From Methanothrix sp. (GTDB lineage: Archaea; Halobacteriota; Methanosarcinia; Methanotrichales; Methanotrichaceae), in the NCBI RefSeq assembly GCF_024518575.1, contig NZ_JANIHG010000005.1, positions 1 to 64,000 on the forward strand: 64,000 nt of DNA, written 5' to 3'. Position 1 is the first letter of the stretch; each line of letters begins with the position of its first letter. Position numbers and translations under genes: made by a program. Below the pieces are notes generated by a model. It saw nothing but the letters and a program-made list of their open reading frames with translations, was not told the origin of the DNA and searched no databases. Below are positions 43,963-51,396 of the stretch, in pieces.

Positions 43963-44913
43963 TCACGATCGCTTCAGGGTCTTGAGCGTTACCTGGGGGA
44001 TAAGCTGCTCGAAGTCATCCCTGCTGGCGAGGGCTGTGCCCTTCCTGAGGGTCGTCGCCGTGCCTGCCGCCACAGCATATATCAAACACTCATCCAGAGA
44101 TCTTCCGTTGACCATGCCGTAGATGAAGCCAGCGACTGACGAATCTCCAGCGCCCACTGTGTTCTCGACCCTGACCTGGGGAGGGATCGCATGATACTCC
44201 TCGTGGGCCGATACAAGAACTATTCCGCGAGGTCCCATGGAGACCAGCACCACCTCCACGCCCTTTCTGTTTATCTCCCTGGCCGCAGCGAGAACCTCCT
44301 CTATCTCCTTCAGCTCCCTGCCAACGAGCTCGCTGAGCTCGTGTATGTTTGGCTTTATCACGTCAGGGCCTGCCTCTATGCCGGATCTCAGCGATGAGCC
44401 ATCCACGTCCAGGAAGACCTTTGCCTTGCAGCCGTTGTGCTCGCACTTCTTCGCCTCTGCCACTATTCTCCTGTACACAGCAGGGCTCAGGCCTGGAGGG
44501 AGGCTGCCGCCGATCGTCACGATCTCGGGCGCCCTCAGGGACTCGATCTGCTCTATGAGCATGACGAGCTCATGGGGCCTGATCTCCGGACCGCGCGCGT
44601 AAAATGAGAGCTGTCGACCTGTTGAGATCTCATGGATGATTATGTTCGTTCTCGTCTCTCCAGATACCCTGATGAAGTCGGTGCCGATGCCCTCGTTGAG
44701 GAGCCTGCCCTCAAGCTCCATTCCGGCGAACCCTCCGATGAACCCGAGCGCGGTGCTCTCTACCCCGAGGTTCTTGAGCACCTTCGAGACATCGACGCTC
44801 TTTCCGCCGGCGTAGTTCTCCTCTCTGACTATCCTGTTGGGTTCCTCATCACTGATGCGTTCGACCCACATCGTCCGATCTATTGCCGGGTTCAGTGTGA
44901 TTGTGTATATCAT
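43963..44913 (-). CDS. PfkB-family sugar kinase (1-phosphofructokinase/tagatose-6-phosphate kinase type)
   Basis: 316 residues from MIYTITLNPAIDRT. It has the FruK/LacC-type N-terminus, GGKSVDVSKVLKNLG, IGGSLPPGLSP and the PfkB signature ENTVGAGDSSVAGF containing the catalytic aspartate. The family phosphorylates sugar phosphates using ATP. GTG at 44922 is an alternative start three codons upstream. Physiological substrate in an acetate methanogen is unclear; fructose-6-phosphate is a possibility. Confidence 0.85.
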   Translation of the reverse strand: MIYTITLNPAIDRTMWVERISDEEPNRIVREENYAGGKSVDVSKVLKNLGVESTALGFIGGFAGMELEGRLLNEGIGTDFIRVSGETRTNIIIHEISTGRQLSFYARGPEIRPHELVMLIEQIESLRAPEIVTIGGSLPPGLSPAVYRRIVAEAKKCEHNGCKAKVFLDVDGSSLRSGIEAGPDVIKPNIHELSELVGRELKEIEEVLAAAREINRKGVEVVLVSMGPRGIVLVSAHEEYHAIPPQVRVENTVGAGDSSVAGFIYGMVNGRSLDECLIYAVAAGTATTLRKGTALASRDDFEQLIPQVTLKTLKRS

Positions 44914-44998
44914 GGACTCCACTCCCCCCGCCCCTCAGGACCGGCAGCATCCATCCCCAGGAACCTCAGGCAGAGATCTGGCAACCGATCTCTTAAAC

Positions 44999-45607
44999 TC
45001 ATCTCCCGATCAGGCCCTCGAACCTTCTGTTGGCCTCCTCCCAGTTGGCTATGTGCCAGAATGCCTCCACGAACTTGGCTCTTTCATTCCTGTAGTCGAG
45101 ATAGTACGCATGCTCCCAGACGTCAAGCACCAGGAGCAGTCTGAACATGGGGTACACGTTGACGTTGTGCTTCTCGATCTGCATTATTATAGGCCTTCTG
45201 GTCTGCATGCAGTACGCAAGCGCAGCCCAGCCCGAGCCCTCGACGCTCACAGCGGCTGCTGTGAACTCCTTCCTGAACCGCTCGAAAGAGCCGAACTCGC
45301 CCTCGATCTCCTTAGCCAGAGCGCCCACCGGACCGGAGCTCGGTGGTTTGCAAAGGTTCGCCCAGAAGAGGCTGTGCAGCAGATGCCCTCCGATGTGGAA
45401 TGAGAGCTCCTTCAGCGTGGACTTCTGGTCGATCTCCGTCCCCTCTCTCCTCGCCCTGTCGAGCCTCTCTAGAATGGCGTTCGCACCATTGACGTAGGCA
45501 AGATGGTGCTTGTCGTGGTGCAGCTTCAGCTGCGCCTCGGAGATGTATGGCTCGAGGTCATTTGCGCCGTATGGCAGATCCGGGAGTGTATAGAACTTCT
45601 GTGTCAT
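44999..45607 (-). CDS. sod: Iron/manganese superoxide dismutase
   Basis: 202 residues. Metal ligands are His30 (KLHHDKHH), His78 ([10 protein letters not shown]), Asp162 and His166 (DVWEHAYY), all in the expected places; [10 protein letters not shown] is also conserved. Archaeal members are usually iron enzymes, which is inference here. It follows the carbonic anhydrase gene by 44 bp on the same strand. It protects oxygen-sensitive methanogenesis enzymes. Confidence 0.94.
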   Translation of the reverse strand: MTQKFYTLPDLPYGANDLEPYISEAQLKLHHDKHHLAYVNGANAILERLDRARREGTEIDQKSTLKELSFHIGGHLLHSLFWANLCKPPSSGPVGALAKEIEGEFGSFERFRKEFTAAAVSVEGSGWAALAYCMQTRRPIIMQIEKHNVNVYPMFRLLLVLDVWEHAYYLDYRNERAKFVEAFWHIANWEEANRRFEGLIGR

Positions 45608-45651
45608 AAAAAATAATATGCACAGGTTCCTGATTAACCCATCGCCTGTGC

Positions 45652-46203
45652 TCAGCGCATTGATCTGTAGCCACTTGCGAACTCGCAGTTGACCTCGACT
45701 ACCTCGGCGTTGAAGCCTTTCAGGGAATCGGGCACCGGCCCGAGGGCGTCCGCCTTATCCTGGGTATCGATGACGCTTCCGTGCGGCACAAAGCTTCCAT
45801 CCTTCAGCGTAACACCCATCACGAGAGCCCTGTGGCCTATGAAGCATCTCTCTCCCAGAGTGGACGCGTGCACAACCGCGTTGAAACCGACGAAGCTCTC
45901 ATCTCCGATCGCCAGCGGGCCGTGAATCACGGCGCCGTGTGCGATGCTGACCTTCCTTCCGAGCTTTATCGAGCTGCCCTTGAGCCCGTGAAATATCGCG
46001 CCGTCCTGGACGTTGCACTCATCCCCTATGATTATCGGCGTCGCTTCATCTGCTCTTATCGAGACACACGGCCCGACATAAACTTTCTCACCTATGCGTA
46101 CGTCACCTATCACTACAGCAGTCTCATCCACGTAGGCTGTTGATGCTACAGTGGGCATCGATTCCTGTCTGTTCCAGGACGTTCTCGGGTTCCTTCTGAG
46201 CAT
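45652..46203 (-). CDS. Gamma-class carbonic anhydrase (CamH-like)
   Basis: 183 residues of left-handed beta-helix hexapeptide repeats. The active-site residues known from Cam of Methanosarcina thermophila are present: Arg50, Asp52, Gln66, Asp67 and the zinc histidines His72, His89 and His94. The acidic loop carrying the Cam proton-shuttle glutamate is missing, as in CamH proteins. AGGAGGGATCTC supports ATG 46203; ATG 46158 (MPTVAS) is an alternative. It has no evident secretion signal. CO2/bicarbonate exchange is relevant to acetate cleavage, which releases CO2. Confidence 0.88.
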   Translation of the reverse strand: MLRRNPRTSWNRQESMPTVASTAYVDETAVVIGDVRIGEKVYVGPCVSIRADEATPIIIGDECNVQDGAIFHGLKGSSIKLGRKVSIAHGAVIHGPLAIGDESFVGFNAVVHASTLGERCFIGHRALVMGVTLKDGSFVPHGSVIDTQDKADALGPVPDSLKGFNAEVVEVNCEFASGYRSMR

Positions 46204-46248
46204 GAGATCCCTCCTGAAAAAGGATGTGATTTCAATGCTTAAAGCGTT

Positions 46249-46860
46249 TTACCATACCTTGAGATCGATTGACTCTATTCTGACCCTCGATCCCTCTGAG
46301 TGGACGACAACCCCTGAGTGGACCTTCTGCATCATGCAGTGATCTGGCAGGAATCTGACGGTCCTCCCGACCTCAGGTACTCTTCCACGTACAACCCTGC
46401 CCTCGAAGGCCAGGACCATGCATATACCAAGGTCCCTGTATTCACTCCTATCCCCGTGGAGCGGGCCGACGATGCGGACCCTCGCCACGCCGTGGTCGAA
46501 CTCCAGGACCTCTGCGAAATGTGTTATCGGGCATCCAAGAGGCCTGTACCTTATCAGGTCCCCGGCCTTCAGGGTGCACTGCTCCAGCGGGTGAATATCC
46601 TCTATGCACGATCTCTCTCCGCTTAGTGGGCCCAGCGAGAACTCAGCCTCCAGACCGTCCATGACGCCCACGATCCTCTCGCGCGAGACGCCCTTCTCGA
46701 TGATCCTCCGGATCTCCTCAGCGCGATCCCGGAAGCGCTCCTGCGAGATGAACGGGCAGCGCGATATATCATCAGCGGATGAGATGTGCTCAGCGAAATC
46801 TTTGCAGCTTCTGTATCCGCATTCGCCACAGTTATAGCCGGGAAGAAGCCTCTCCAGCAT
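46249..46860 (-). CDS. 4Fe-4S cluster protein of the cysteate synthase operon
   Basis: 203 residues from MLERLLPGYNCGECGYRSC. Cys11, Cys14, Cys19 and Cys35 form the CxxCx4Cx(n)C cluster motif found in the gamma subunit of CO dehydrogenase/acetyl-CoA synthase and in RnfB. The remaining ~150 residues are mostly beta-stranded (PLGCPITHFAEVLEFDHG) and not recognised. GGGGGAGTGAG before ATG 46860 fixes the start, one base after the GTPase stop. It may hand electrons or a metallocluster to a partner; speculative. Confidence 0.8.
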   Translation of the reverse strand: MLERLLPGYNCGECGYRSCKDFAEHISSADDISRCPFISQERFRDRAEEIRRIIEKGVSRERIVGVMDGLEAEFSLGPLSGERSCIEDIHPLEQCTLKAGDLIRYRPLGCPITHFAEVLEFDHGVARVRIVGPLHGDRSEYRDLGICMVLAFEGRVVRGRVPEVGRTVRFLPDHCMMQKVHSGVVVHSEGSRVRIESIDLKVW

Positions 46861-46861
46861 C

Positions 46862-47560
46862 TCACTCCCCCAGGTACTCTGCAAATCCGTCGAGATGTCT
46901 CAGAACCCCGCGATGATGCCTCTTCGACACTCTGATCTCGCCGGTGCAGAGGGTGCATACTGCAAGCGGCGGGTTGTGCCTCAGGTGCATCTCCCCCTCG
47001 ACCTCACCAGATCCTTTTATGAGATCAGCAAGCTCCCTCGACCCCTTGCCGGTGAGCCCGTTCGCCTCAACTATCCTGCATCCGGGATTGACCTCGACGA
47101 CTCTCTCCCGGAAGACCTCCCGCTCCGCCTGAGATACAAGATCACCCTTTGTCGCCACCACAACATCAGCTGTCGTGAGCAGCGGGCCGATCTTGAGAGG
47201 CGTGTTCGGCCCAGAGGTGACATCTATCACGCAGACCGCCAGAGCCCTGTCCGGATACGGGGCGCATCTCAGACAGAGCCCAGCTGTCTCGTTCAGGAGA
47301 ACATCCGCGCCCTGCGAGCTCGCCCAAGATAGCATCTCATCTGTGTTGTATATAGAGTAGTGATCAGGGCACATATCCCTCGCGAGACCGACGCGCACAG
47401 GCACACCAAGCCGCTTTATCCGGGAGTCGTCCTCTGTCCAGAGGCAGTCGACCTTGACAACAGCCGGCCTCATCCCCATCTCCTGGAGGTTTTTTATTGC
47501 ATGCATCAGAACAGATGTCTTCCCGGATCCAGGTGTTCCCGCCACTATCACCAGCTTCAA
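46862..47560 (-). CDS. HypB/CooC-like P-loop GTPase
   Basis: 232 residues. Walker A is GTPGSGKTS (8-16), and the NKxD-type base motif appears as TKGD (137-140). Two cysteine pairs, C96LRC99 and C202TLC205, may bind a metal or cluster. The fold matches SIMIBI GTPases that insert nickel or other metals. It starts in a 4-bp overlap with the ABC ATPase stop. A role in metallocentre assembly for a coenzyme M-linked or C1 enzyme is inference from context. Confidence 0.82.
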   Translation of the reverse strand: MKLVIVAGTPGSGKTSVLMHAIKNLQEMGMRPAVVKVDCLWTEDDSRIKRLGVPVRVGLARDMCPDHYSIYNTDEMLSWASSQGADVLLNETAGLCLRCAPYPDRALAVCVIDVTSGPNTPLKIGPLLTTADVVVATKGDLVSQAEREVFRERVVEVNPGCRIVEANGLTGKGSRELADLIKGSGEVEGEMHLRHNPPLAVCTLCTGEIRVSKRHHRGVLRHLDGFAEYLGE

Positions 47561-48318
47561 ATAGCTGCCTCCGTCGCGCTCAGCACCTCCCCCCGCCTTA
47601 TCAGCTCTCTCAGAGAGAGGAGCCAGGTGTCAACTCTAAATAAAGAATCGCAGAAGCGCCTCTCCTCCTCTGTGGTGCTTATGACCTTGACCATGCCGCC
47701 GTTCCTCATGACGATCCTGCGCCCGGTCATGAGCGCGAGAAGCGGATCGTGTGTCACAACCAGCACGATCTTCCCCTCCCCGGAGAGGAGCCTCAGAGCC
47801 TCTTTCTTCCTTATGCCAGCGTTCTCTATCTCGTCTATGAGGACGATTGGCGAATCGCTTATGACCGCGATATCCGCAACCATCAACGCCCTGGACTGGC
47901 CGCCGCTGAGCTCTGTCAGGTTGTCATCTCCATGTATGGGCTCTCCTGTCAGGGTGTTCGCCATCTCCAGGACCCTGGAGAGCAGCCCCGTGTCCCTGCC
48001 CCTGCTCCTGGCGTGCATGTAAATGAAATCACAGACGCTCATGTCAGCCAGGAAATGCATGTTCTGGGAGAGCTGGGCGACCGGCTTCCTTCTCGGATCG
48101 TGCCGCAGCTCTGGATCCGGCGGGGAGCCATCGATCAGGACATACCGCCCCGACGGCGTGTCGCCCTGGGCGAACTGCTCCAGGTCAGATATCAGAGAGC
48201 TCTTGCCAGAACCCGTGGGCCCGACGATGCCTATAACCTCTCCACTCGATACATCCACCCTTCTAACGCACTCAGGCGCGCCGTCCTTATCAAATCCGCC
48301 TTTTATCGTGATAATCAT
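47557..48318 (-). CDS. ABC-type ATPase without a membrane partner
   Basis: 253 residues, a single nucleotide-binding domain. Walker A is GPTGSGKSS (33-41), the signature [12 protein letters not shown], Walker [10 protein letters not shown] and the switch histidine VVTHDP. No permease gene is nearby, so it is more likely a soluble energising ATPase than a transporter part. It overlaps cysteate synthase by 4 bp and the GTPase by 4 bp. Confidence 0.86.
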   Translation of the reverse strand: MIITIKGGFDKDGAPECVRRVDVSSGEVIGIVGPTGSGKSSLISDLEQFAQGDTPSGRYVLIDGSPPDPELRHDPRRKPVAQLSQNMHFLADMSVCDFIYMHARSRGRDTGLLSRVLEMANTLTGEPIHGDDNLTELSGGQSRALMVADIAVISDSPIVLIDEIENAGIRKKEALRLLSGEGKIVLVVTHDPLLALMTGRRIVMRNGGMVKVISTTEEERRFCDSLFRVDTWLLSLRELIRRGEVLSATEAAI

Positions 48319-49565
48319 GCATAGATCATCTCCTCTATCGATGATAATACATTAGCAGAATCTTCCACATCGACCCTGATATCGCATTCAAGCCTTATAC
48401 GGCTGTGATCTTCGGCGAGGCGCTTCACGCCGCCACCTGTTATGTTCAGCAAGATTTCGTCATCCCTTCCGACAGCCCCTGACCCTACGGCCTCGATCAG
48501 CGCCGCGACCGCAACCGCCGCGGCTGGGAGTATGTCTATCCCCTCTCTTCCCTCGAAGAGCTTCTGGGCGCTCGCCGCCCGGGCGTTGTCTATGCCGTAT
48601 ATCCTCCCACTGGAGGAGATGACCGCATCCCTGACGCCGCCCGGAACCGCATAGGGTGGGTTCCTGTTGAAGAGCACGTCGTCGTGCATTCCCTCGGGGC
48701 AGCCGTGCGCATCGAAATTCATCTCTTCAGGGCTCAGGCCGATCCACATCGCATGCACAGGCGCGCATGGGATGTTCTGCGCCAGATGCAGGCGTGTGGG
48801 CGTGCATCCGAAGCGGCCGTCACCGATGAGGCGCATCGATGCCTCCCAGACAGCTATCCCGCCTGTGCCGCTGCCTATCGCCTGGAAGTAGTGGTCCGGC
48901 AGGGAACCGAAGCGCCTGACATGATCGAGAAGCACAGTGCCCATGCCGTCCCTCCTCGCTATGTTCCTGGCGCCGCCCTCTGGCCTGAAGCCGGTTCTGG
49001 AGGATAAAACACCTGCGAGCTTTATCGCGTCGGCGTAATCCCCATCCACCCCAACAACCAGCACCCTGCCAGGCTCGATGGTCGTCCAGAGTCGATCCAG
49101 AGATTGAGTTGGTACAAAAAGGATAACTGGCTGGCCGGTGATCGAGCAGACCTCTGCGAATGCCCTTGCTGTGTTTCCGGCTGATGCGACCACCAGGATC
49201 TCCTTCACCCCACTCTCAAGAAGCATCTGCATCGTCGGCGCTGCCTCGAGCTCCTTGAAGCTGCAAGTTCTCATCTGCGCCCCGCGCTCCGGCCAGTACC
49301 CCGAGAAGCTTATGTAGAGGTTGTTCAGACCCAGCTCGTCTGCGAGCCCGGAGCTCTTGTAGGTCACAGACGATGCGCCTGTGCCCGGATTCCATCCATC
49401 CACAGGCAGCCAGTCGATGAAAGACCAGATGCCAGGAAGCTCCCTGGGATTGAATCTCCGCTTGAGATAATCCGCCCTGGGAAGACCGCCGTCCATAGGA
49501 CATGAGGTGATGGTGTCGCTCAGCACATTCCCGCAGCCGGCACACCTCAGAGTGTACTTGCCCAT
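48315..49565 (-). CDS. Cysteate synthase
   Basis: 416 residues from [15 protein letters not shown] enzyme related to threonine synthase: N-terminal cysteines (RCAGC, SCPM), the PLP lysine in [13 protein letters not shown], and [15 protein letters not shown]. It converts phosphoserine and sulfite to cysteate, the first step of the Methanosarcinales/Methanomicrobiales coenzyme M pathway; the next steps are an aminotransferase and ComDE, not identified here. The TATA box GATTATATGC (49587-49596) is centred 27 bp before ATG 49565, giving a leaderless message. A TTG start at 49613 is thereby disfavoured. Confidence 0.9.
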   Translation of the reverse strand: MGKYTLRCAGCGNVLSDTITSCPMDGGLPRADYLKRRFNPRELPGIWSFIDWLPVDGWNPGTGASSVTYKSSGLADELGLNNLYISFSGYWPERGAQMRTCSFKELEAAPTMQMLLESGVKEILVVASAGNTARAFAEVCSITGQPVILFVPTQSLDRLWTTIEPGRVLVVGVDGDYADAIKLAGVLSSRTGFRPEGGARNIARRDGMGTVLLDHVRRFGSLPDHYFQAIGSGTGGIAVWEASMRLIGDGRFGCTPTRLHLAQNIPCAPVHAMWIGLSPEEMNFDAHGCPEGMHDDVLFNRNPPYAVPGGVRDAVISSSGRIYGIDNARAASAQKLFEGREGIDILPAAAVAVAALIEAVGSGAVGRDDEILLNITGGGVKRLAEDHSRIRLECDIRVDVEDSANVLSSIEEMIYA

Positions 49566-49586
49566 GCTTCCAGGTTGGCCATCTCT

Positions 49587-49596
49587 GCATATAATC
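49587..49596 (-). promoter_or_regulatory. TATA box of the cysteate synthase operon
   Basis: GATTATATGC on the minus strand places transcription start exactly at ATG 49565. It may drive the whole tightly spaced series down to the 4Fe-4S gene and possibly the carbonic anhydrase gene. Confidence 0.6.
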
Positions 49597-49724
49597 TTTT
49601 CTATTTTGTACAATTAGGATGCCTTATTGTGAAACAAAATGGCTAATGATTATCTAAAAAGGATGAAATTCCGGGCGGATGAATCGATGGGAATATCTAA
49701 GATGCCGGCACTCCCATGCGATGT

Positions 49725-50771
49725 ATGATGATGGCGATCGATGTTGGTGCTGGCACCCAGGACATTCTCCTTTACAGGGAGGATGTGGAGCCTGAGGGTT
49801 TGTACAAGATGATCATGCCAAGTCAGACTGTGATAGTCGCGAGGAGGATCAGAAAGGCGACGGAGCAGGGAAAGGATGTCTTTCTGCATGGATACACTAT
49901 GGGCGGCGGGCCTATGGCTGCTGCGGTGAAGAATCATATAGCGTCCGGTTTCAGAGTCTATGCGACAACGGATGCGGCTCTCAGCATACACGATAACATC
50001 CAGCGCGTCAGTTCAATGGGGGTTGTGATAACCGAGGACCCACCTGAGGGTTGCGTGGAAATCCGGACCGGAGATATAGATCTCATGGCTCTCAGAAGCG
50101 CTCTCATCTCTTTTAATGTGGATCTGCCGGAGGCGATCGCGGTCGCGGTCCAGGATCATGGATTCTCTCCGAAGAGATCGAACAGGGCCACGAGATTTGA
50201 TATAATGAGGAGATCTCTAAAAAACGGCGGCCGGATCGGGGATTTCGCGCACCGAGAGCCTCCAGAGGCTCTGAGCAGGATGCGTGCTGTCTGGAGGTAT
50301 CTGCGTGATCAGGGGATGGATGTCATGCTCATGGACACAGGTCCTGCCGCTGTCTTTGGCGCTCTCGAAGATCCAGATTGCAGACTGCCTGCTCTCGTCC
50401 TAAATATAGGGAACGGCCACACGATCGGCGCTCTGGTGGACGATCAGAGGATCACGGCGATCTTCGAGCACCACACATCTGCACTGGATCCCCCGAAGCT
50501 CAACTCCATAGTGGAGCGGTTCTGCGCCGGAAAGCTCACGAACAGCGAGATCTTCGATGATGGCGGCCATGGGGCGCATATAGAGTGCGTTCCTGGTGAG
50601 GTGAGATCGATTCTTGTTACCGGACCCAGAAGAGGTGGGTTTGTGAGTAGAACGAAGATGAAGCTCATACAGGCTGCCCCCTGGGGGGATATGATGATAA
50701 CCGGATGCGTTGGACTCGTCAGGGCATGGCGCTCGTGGGGTGATGGCGATGGAGATAGGCAGGGGCGCTGA
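49725..50771 (+). CDS. DUF1786 family protein
   Basis: 348 residues from MMMAIDVGAGTQDILLY. The DVGAGTQD and LNIGNGHTIGAL stretches resemble the phosphate motifs of actin-like ATPases, suggesting an ASKHA-type fold. Members are sometimes misnamed pyruvate formate-lyase activating enzymes, but there is no radical SAM CxxxCxxC motif. ATG 49716 is an alternative start. It overlaps the Bud32 gene by about 20 bp on the same strand. Function unknown. Confidence 0.72.
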   Translation: MMMAIDVGAGTQDILLYREDVEPEGLYKMIMPSQTVIVARRIRKATEQGKDVFLHGYTMGGGPMAAAVKNHIASGFRVYATTDAALSIHDNIQRVSSMGVVITEDPPEGCVEIRTGDIDLMALRSALISFNVDLPEAIAVAVQDHGFSPKRSNRATRFDIMRRSLKNGGRIGDFAHREPPEALSRMRAVWRYLRDQGMDVMLMDTGPAAVFGALEDPDCRLPALVLNIGNGHTIGALVDDQRITAIFEHHTSALDPPKLNSIVERFCAGKLTNSEIFDDGGHGAHIECVPGEVRSILVTGPRRGGFVSRTKMKLIQAAPWGDMMITGCVGLVRAWRSWGDGDGDRQGR

Positions 50772-51321
50772 GGCGATTCTCACCCGGGATGGTGATGTGG
50801 TGAGAAAGTGGCGACTTCCGAAGAGCTACCGCCTCAAGGAGCTGGATGAGCGGCTTCGCGCTGAGAGGACCGTCATGGAGGCGAGGATAATGGCCGAGGC
50901 CAGGCGTGCCGGAGTCCCGACGCCTATAATCAGGGACCTCTCGAGGTTCGAGCTCGTGATGGAGTATATTGATGGAAAGAAGCTCAGGGATATCATAACG
51001 CCGGAGCTCTCAGAGCGTGTCGGGGAGCTGGTCGGAAGGCTTCACAGAGCTGGAATCGTTCACGGAGACCTCACCACCTCCAACATGCTCCTGAAAGACA
51101 ACCGGATATACCTCATAGATTTCGGCCTTGCCTACCACGACCAGAGCATCGAGGCGCAGGGCGTCGATGTTCATGTCTACTTCCAGACCCTGAGAAGCAC
51201 GCATGATGATGCGGATATTCTGATAGAATCGTTCATGCGCGGCTACAGAAGAGCCTACAAGCGAGCAGATGCTGTTCTCGCCAGGGTCGAGGAGATACGA
51301 TCCAGAGGAAGGTATCTGTGA
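50749..51321 (+). CDS. bud32: Bud32/KEOPS kinase
   Basis: 190 residues from MEIGRGAEAILTRDG. A compact RIO-like kinase: GRGAEA nucleotide loop, Lys in VVRKWRLPKSYR, ELVMEYIDG hinge, catalytic HGDLTTSNML and IDFGLA. As the ATPase of KEOPS it supports Kae1 in making t6A37 in tRNA. In many archaea it is fused to Kae1; here it is a separate gene. Starts at 50740 (GTG) and 50743 (ATG) are also open; GGGGTGAT before 50749 favours the later one. Confidence 0.9.
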   Translation: MEIGRGAEAILTRDGDVVRKWRLPKSYRLKELDERLRAERTVMEARIMAEARRAGVPTPIIRDLSRFELVMEYIDGKKLRDIITPELSERVGELVGRLHRAGIVHGDLTTSNMLLKDNRIYLIDFGLAYHDQSIEAQGVDVHVYFQTLRSTHDDADILIESFMRGYRRAYKRADAVLARVEEIRSRGRYL

Positions 51322-51396
51322 CCTGGGATTTCAACGGCTCAGGTCTGATTTTGAACCGGACTTCACAAAAAAGAGCTGGAGAGCGATAAGCTCTCC

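Noticed and set aside
49725-50771. Annotation of this gene as pyruvate formate-lyase activating enzyme
   Set aside because: There is no radical SAM CxxxCxxC motif; the visible motifs fit DUF1786 with an actin-like ATPase pattern.
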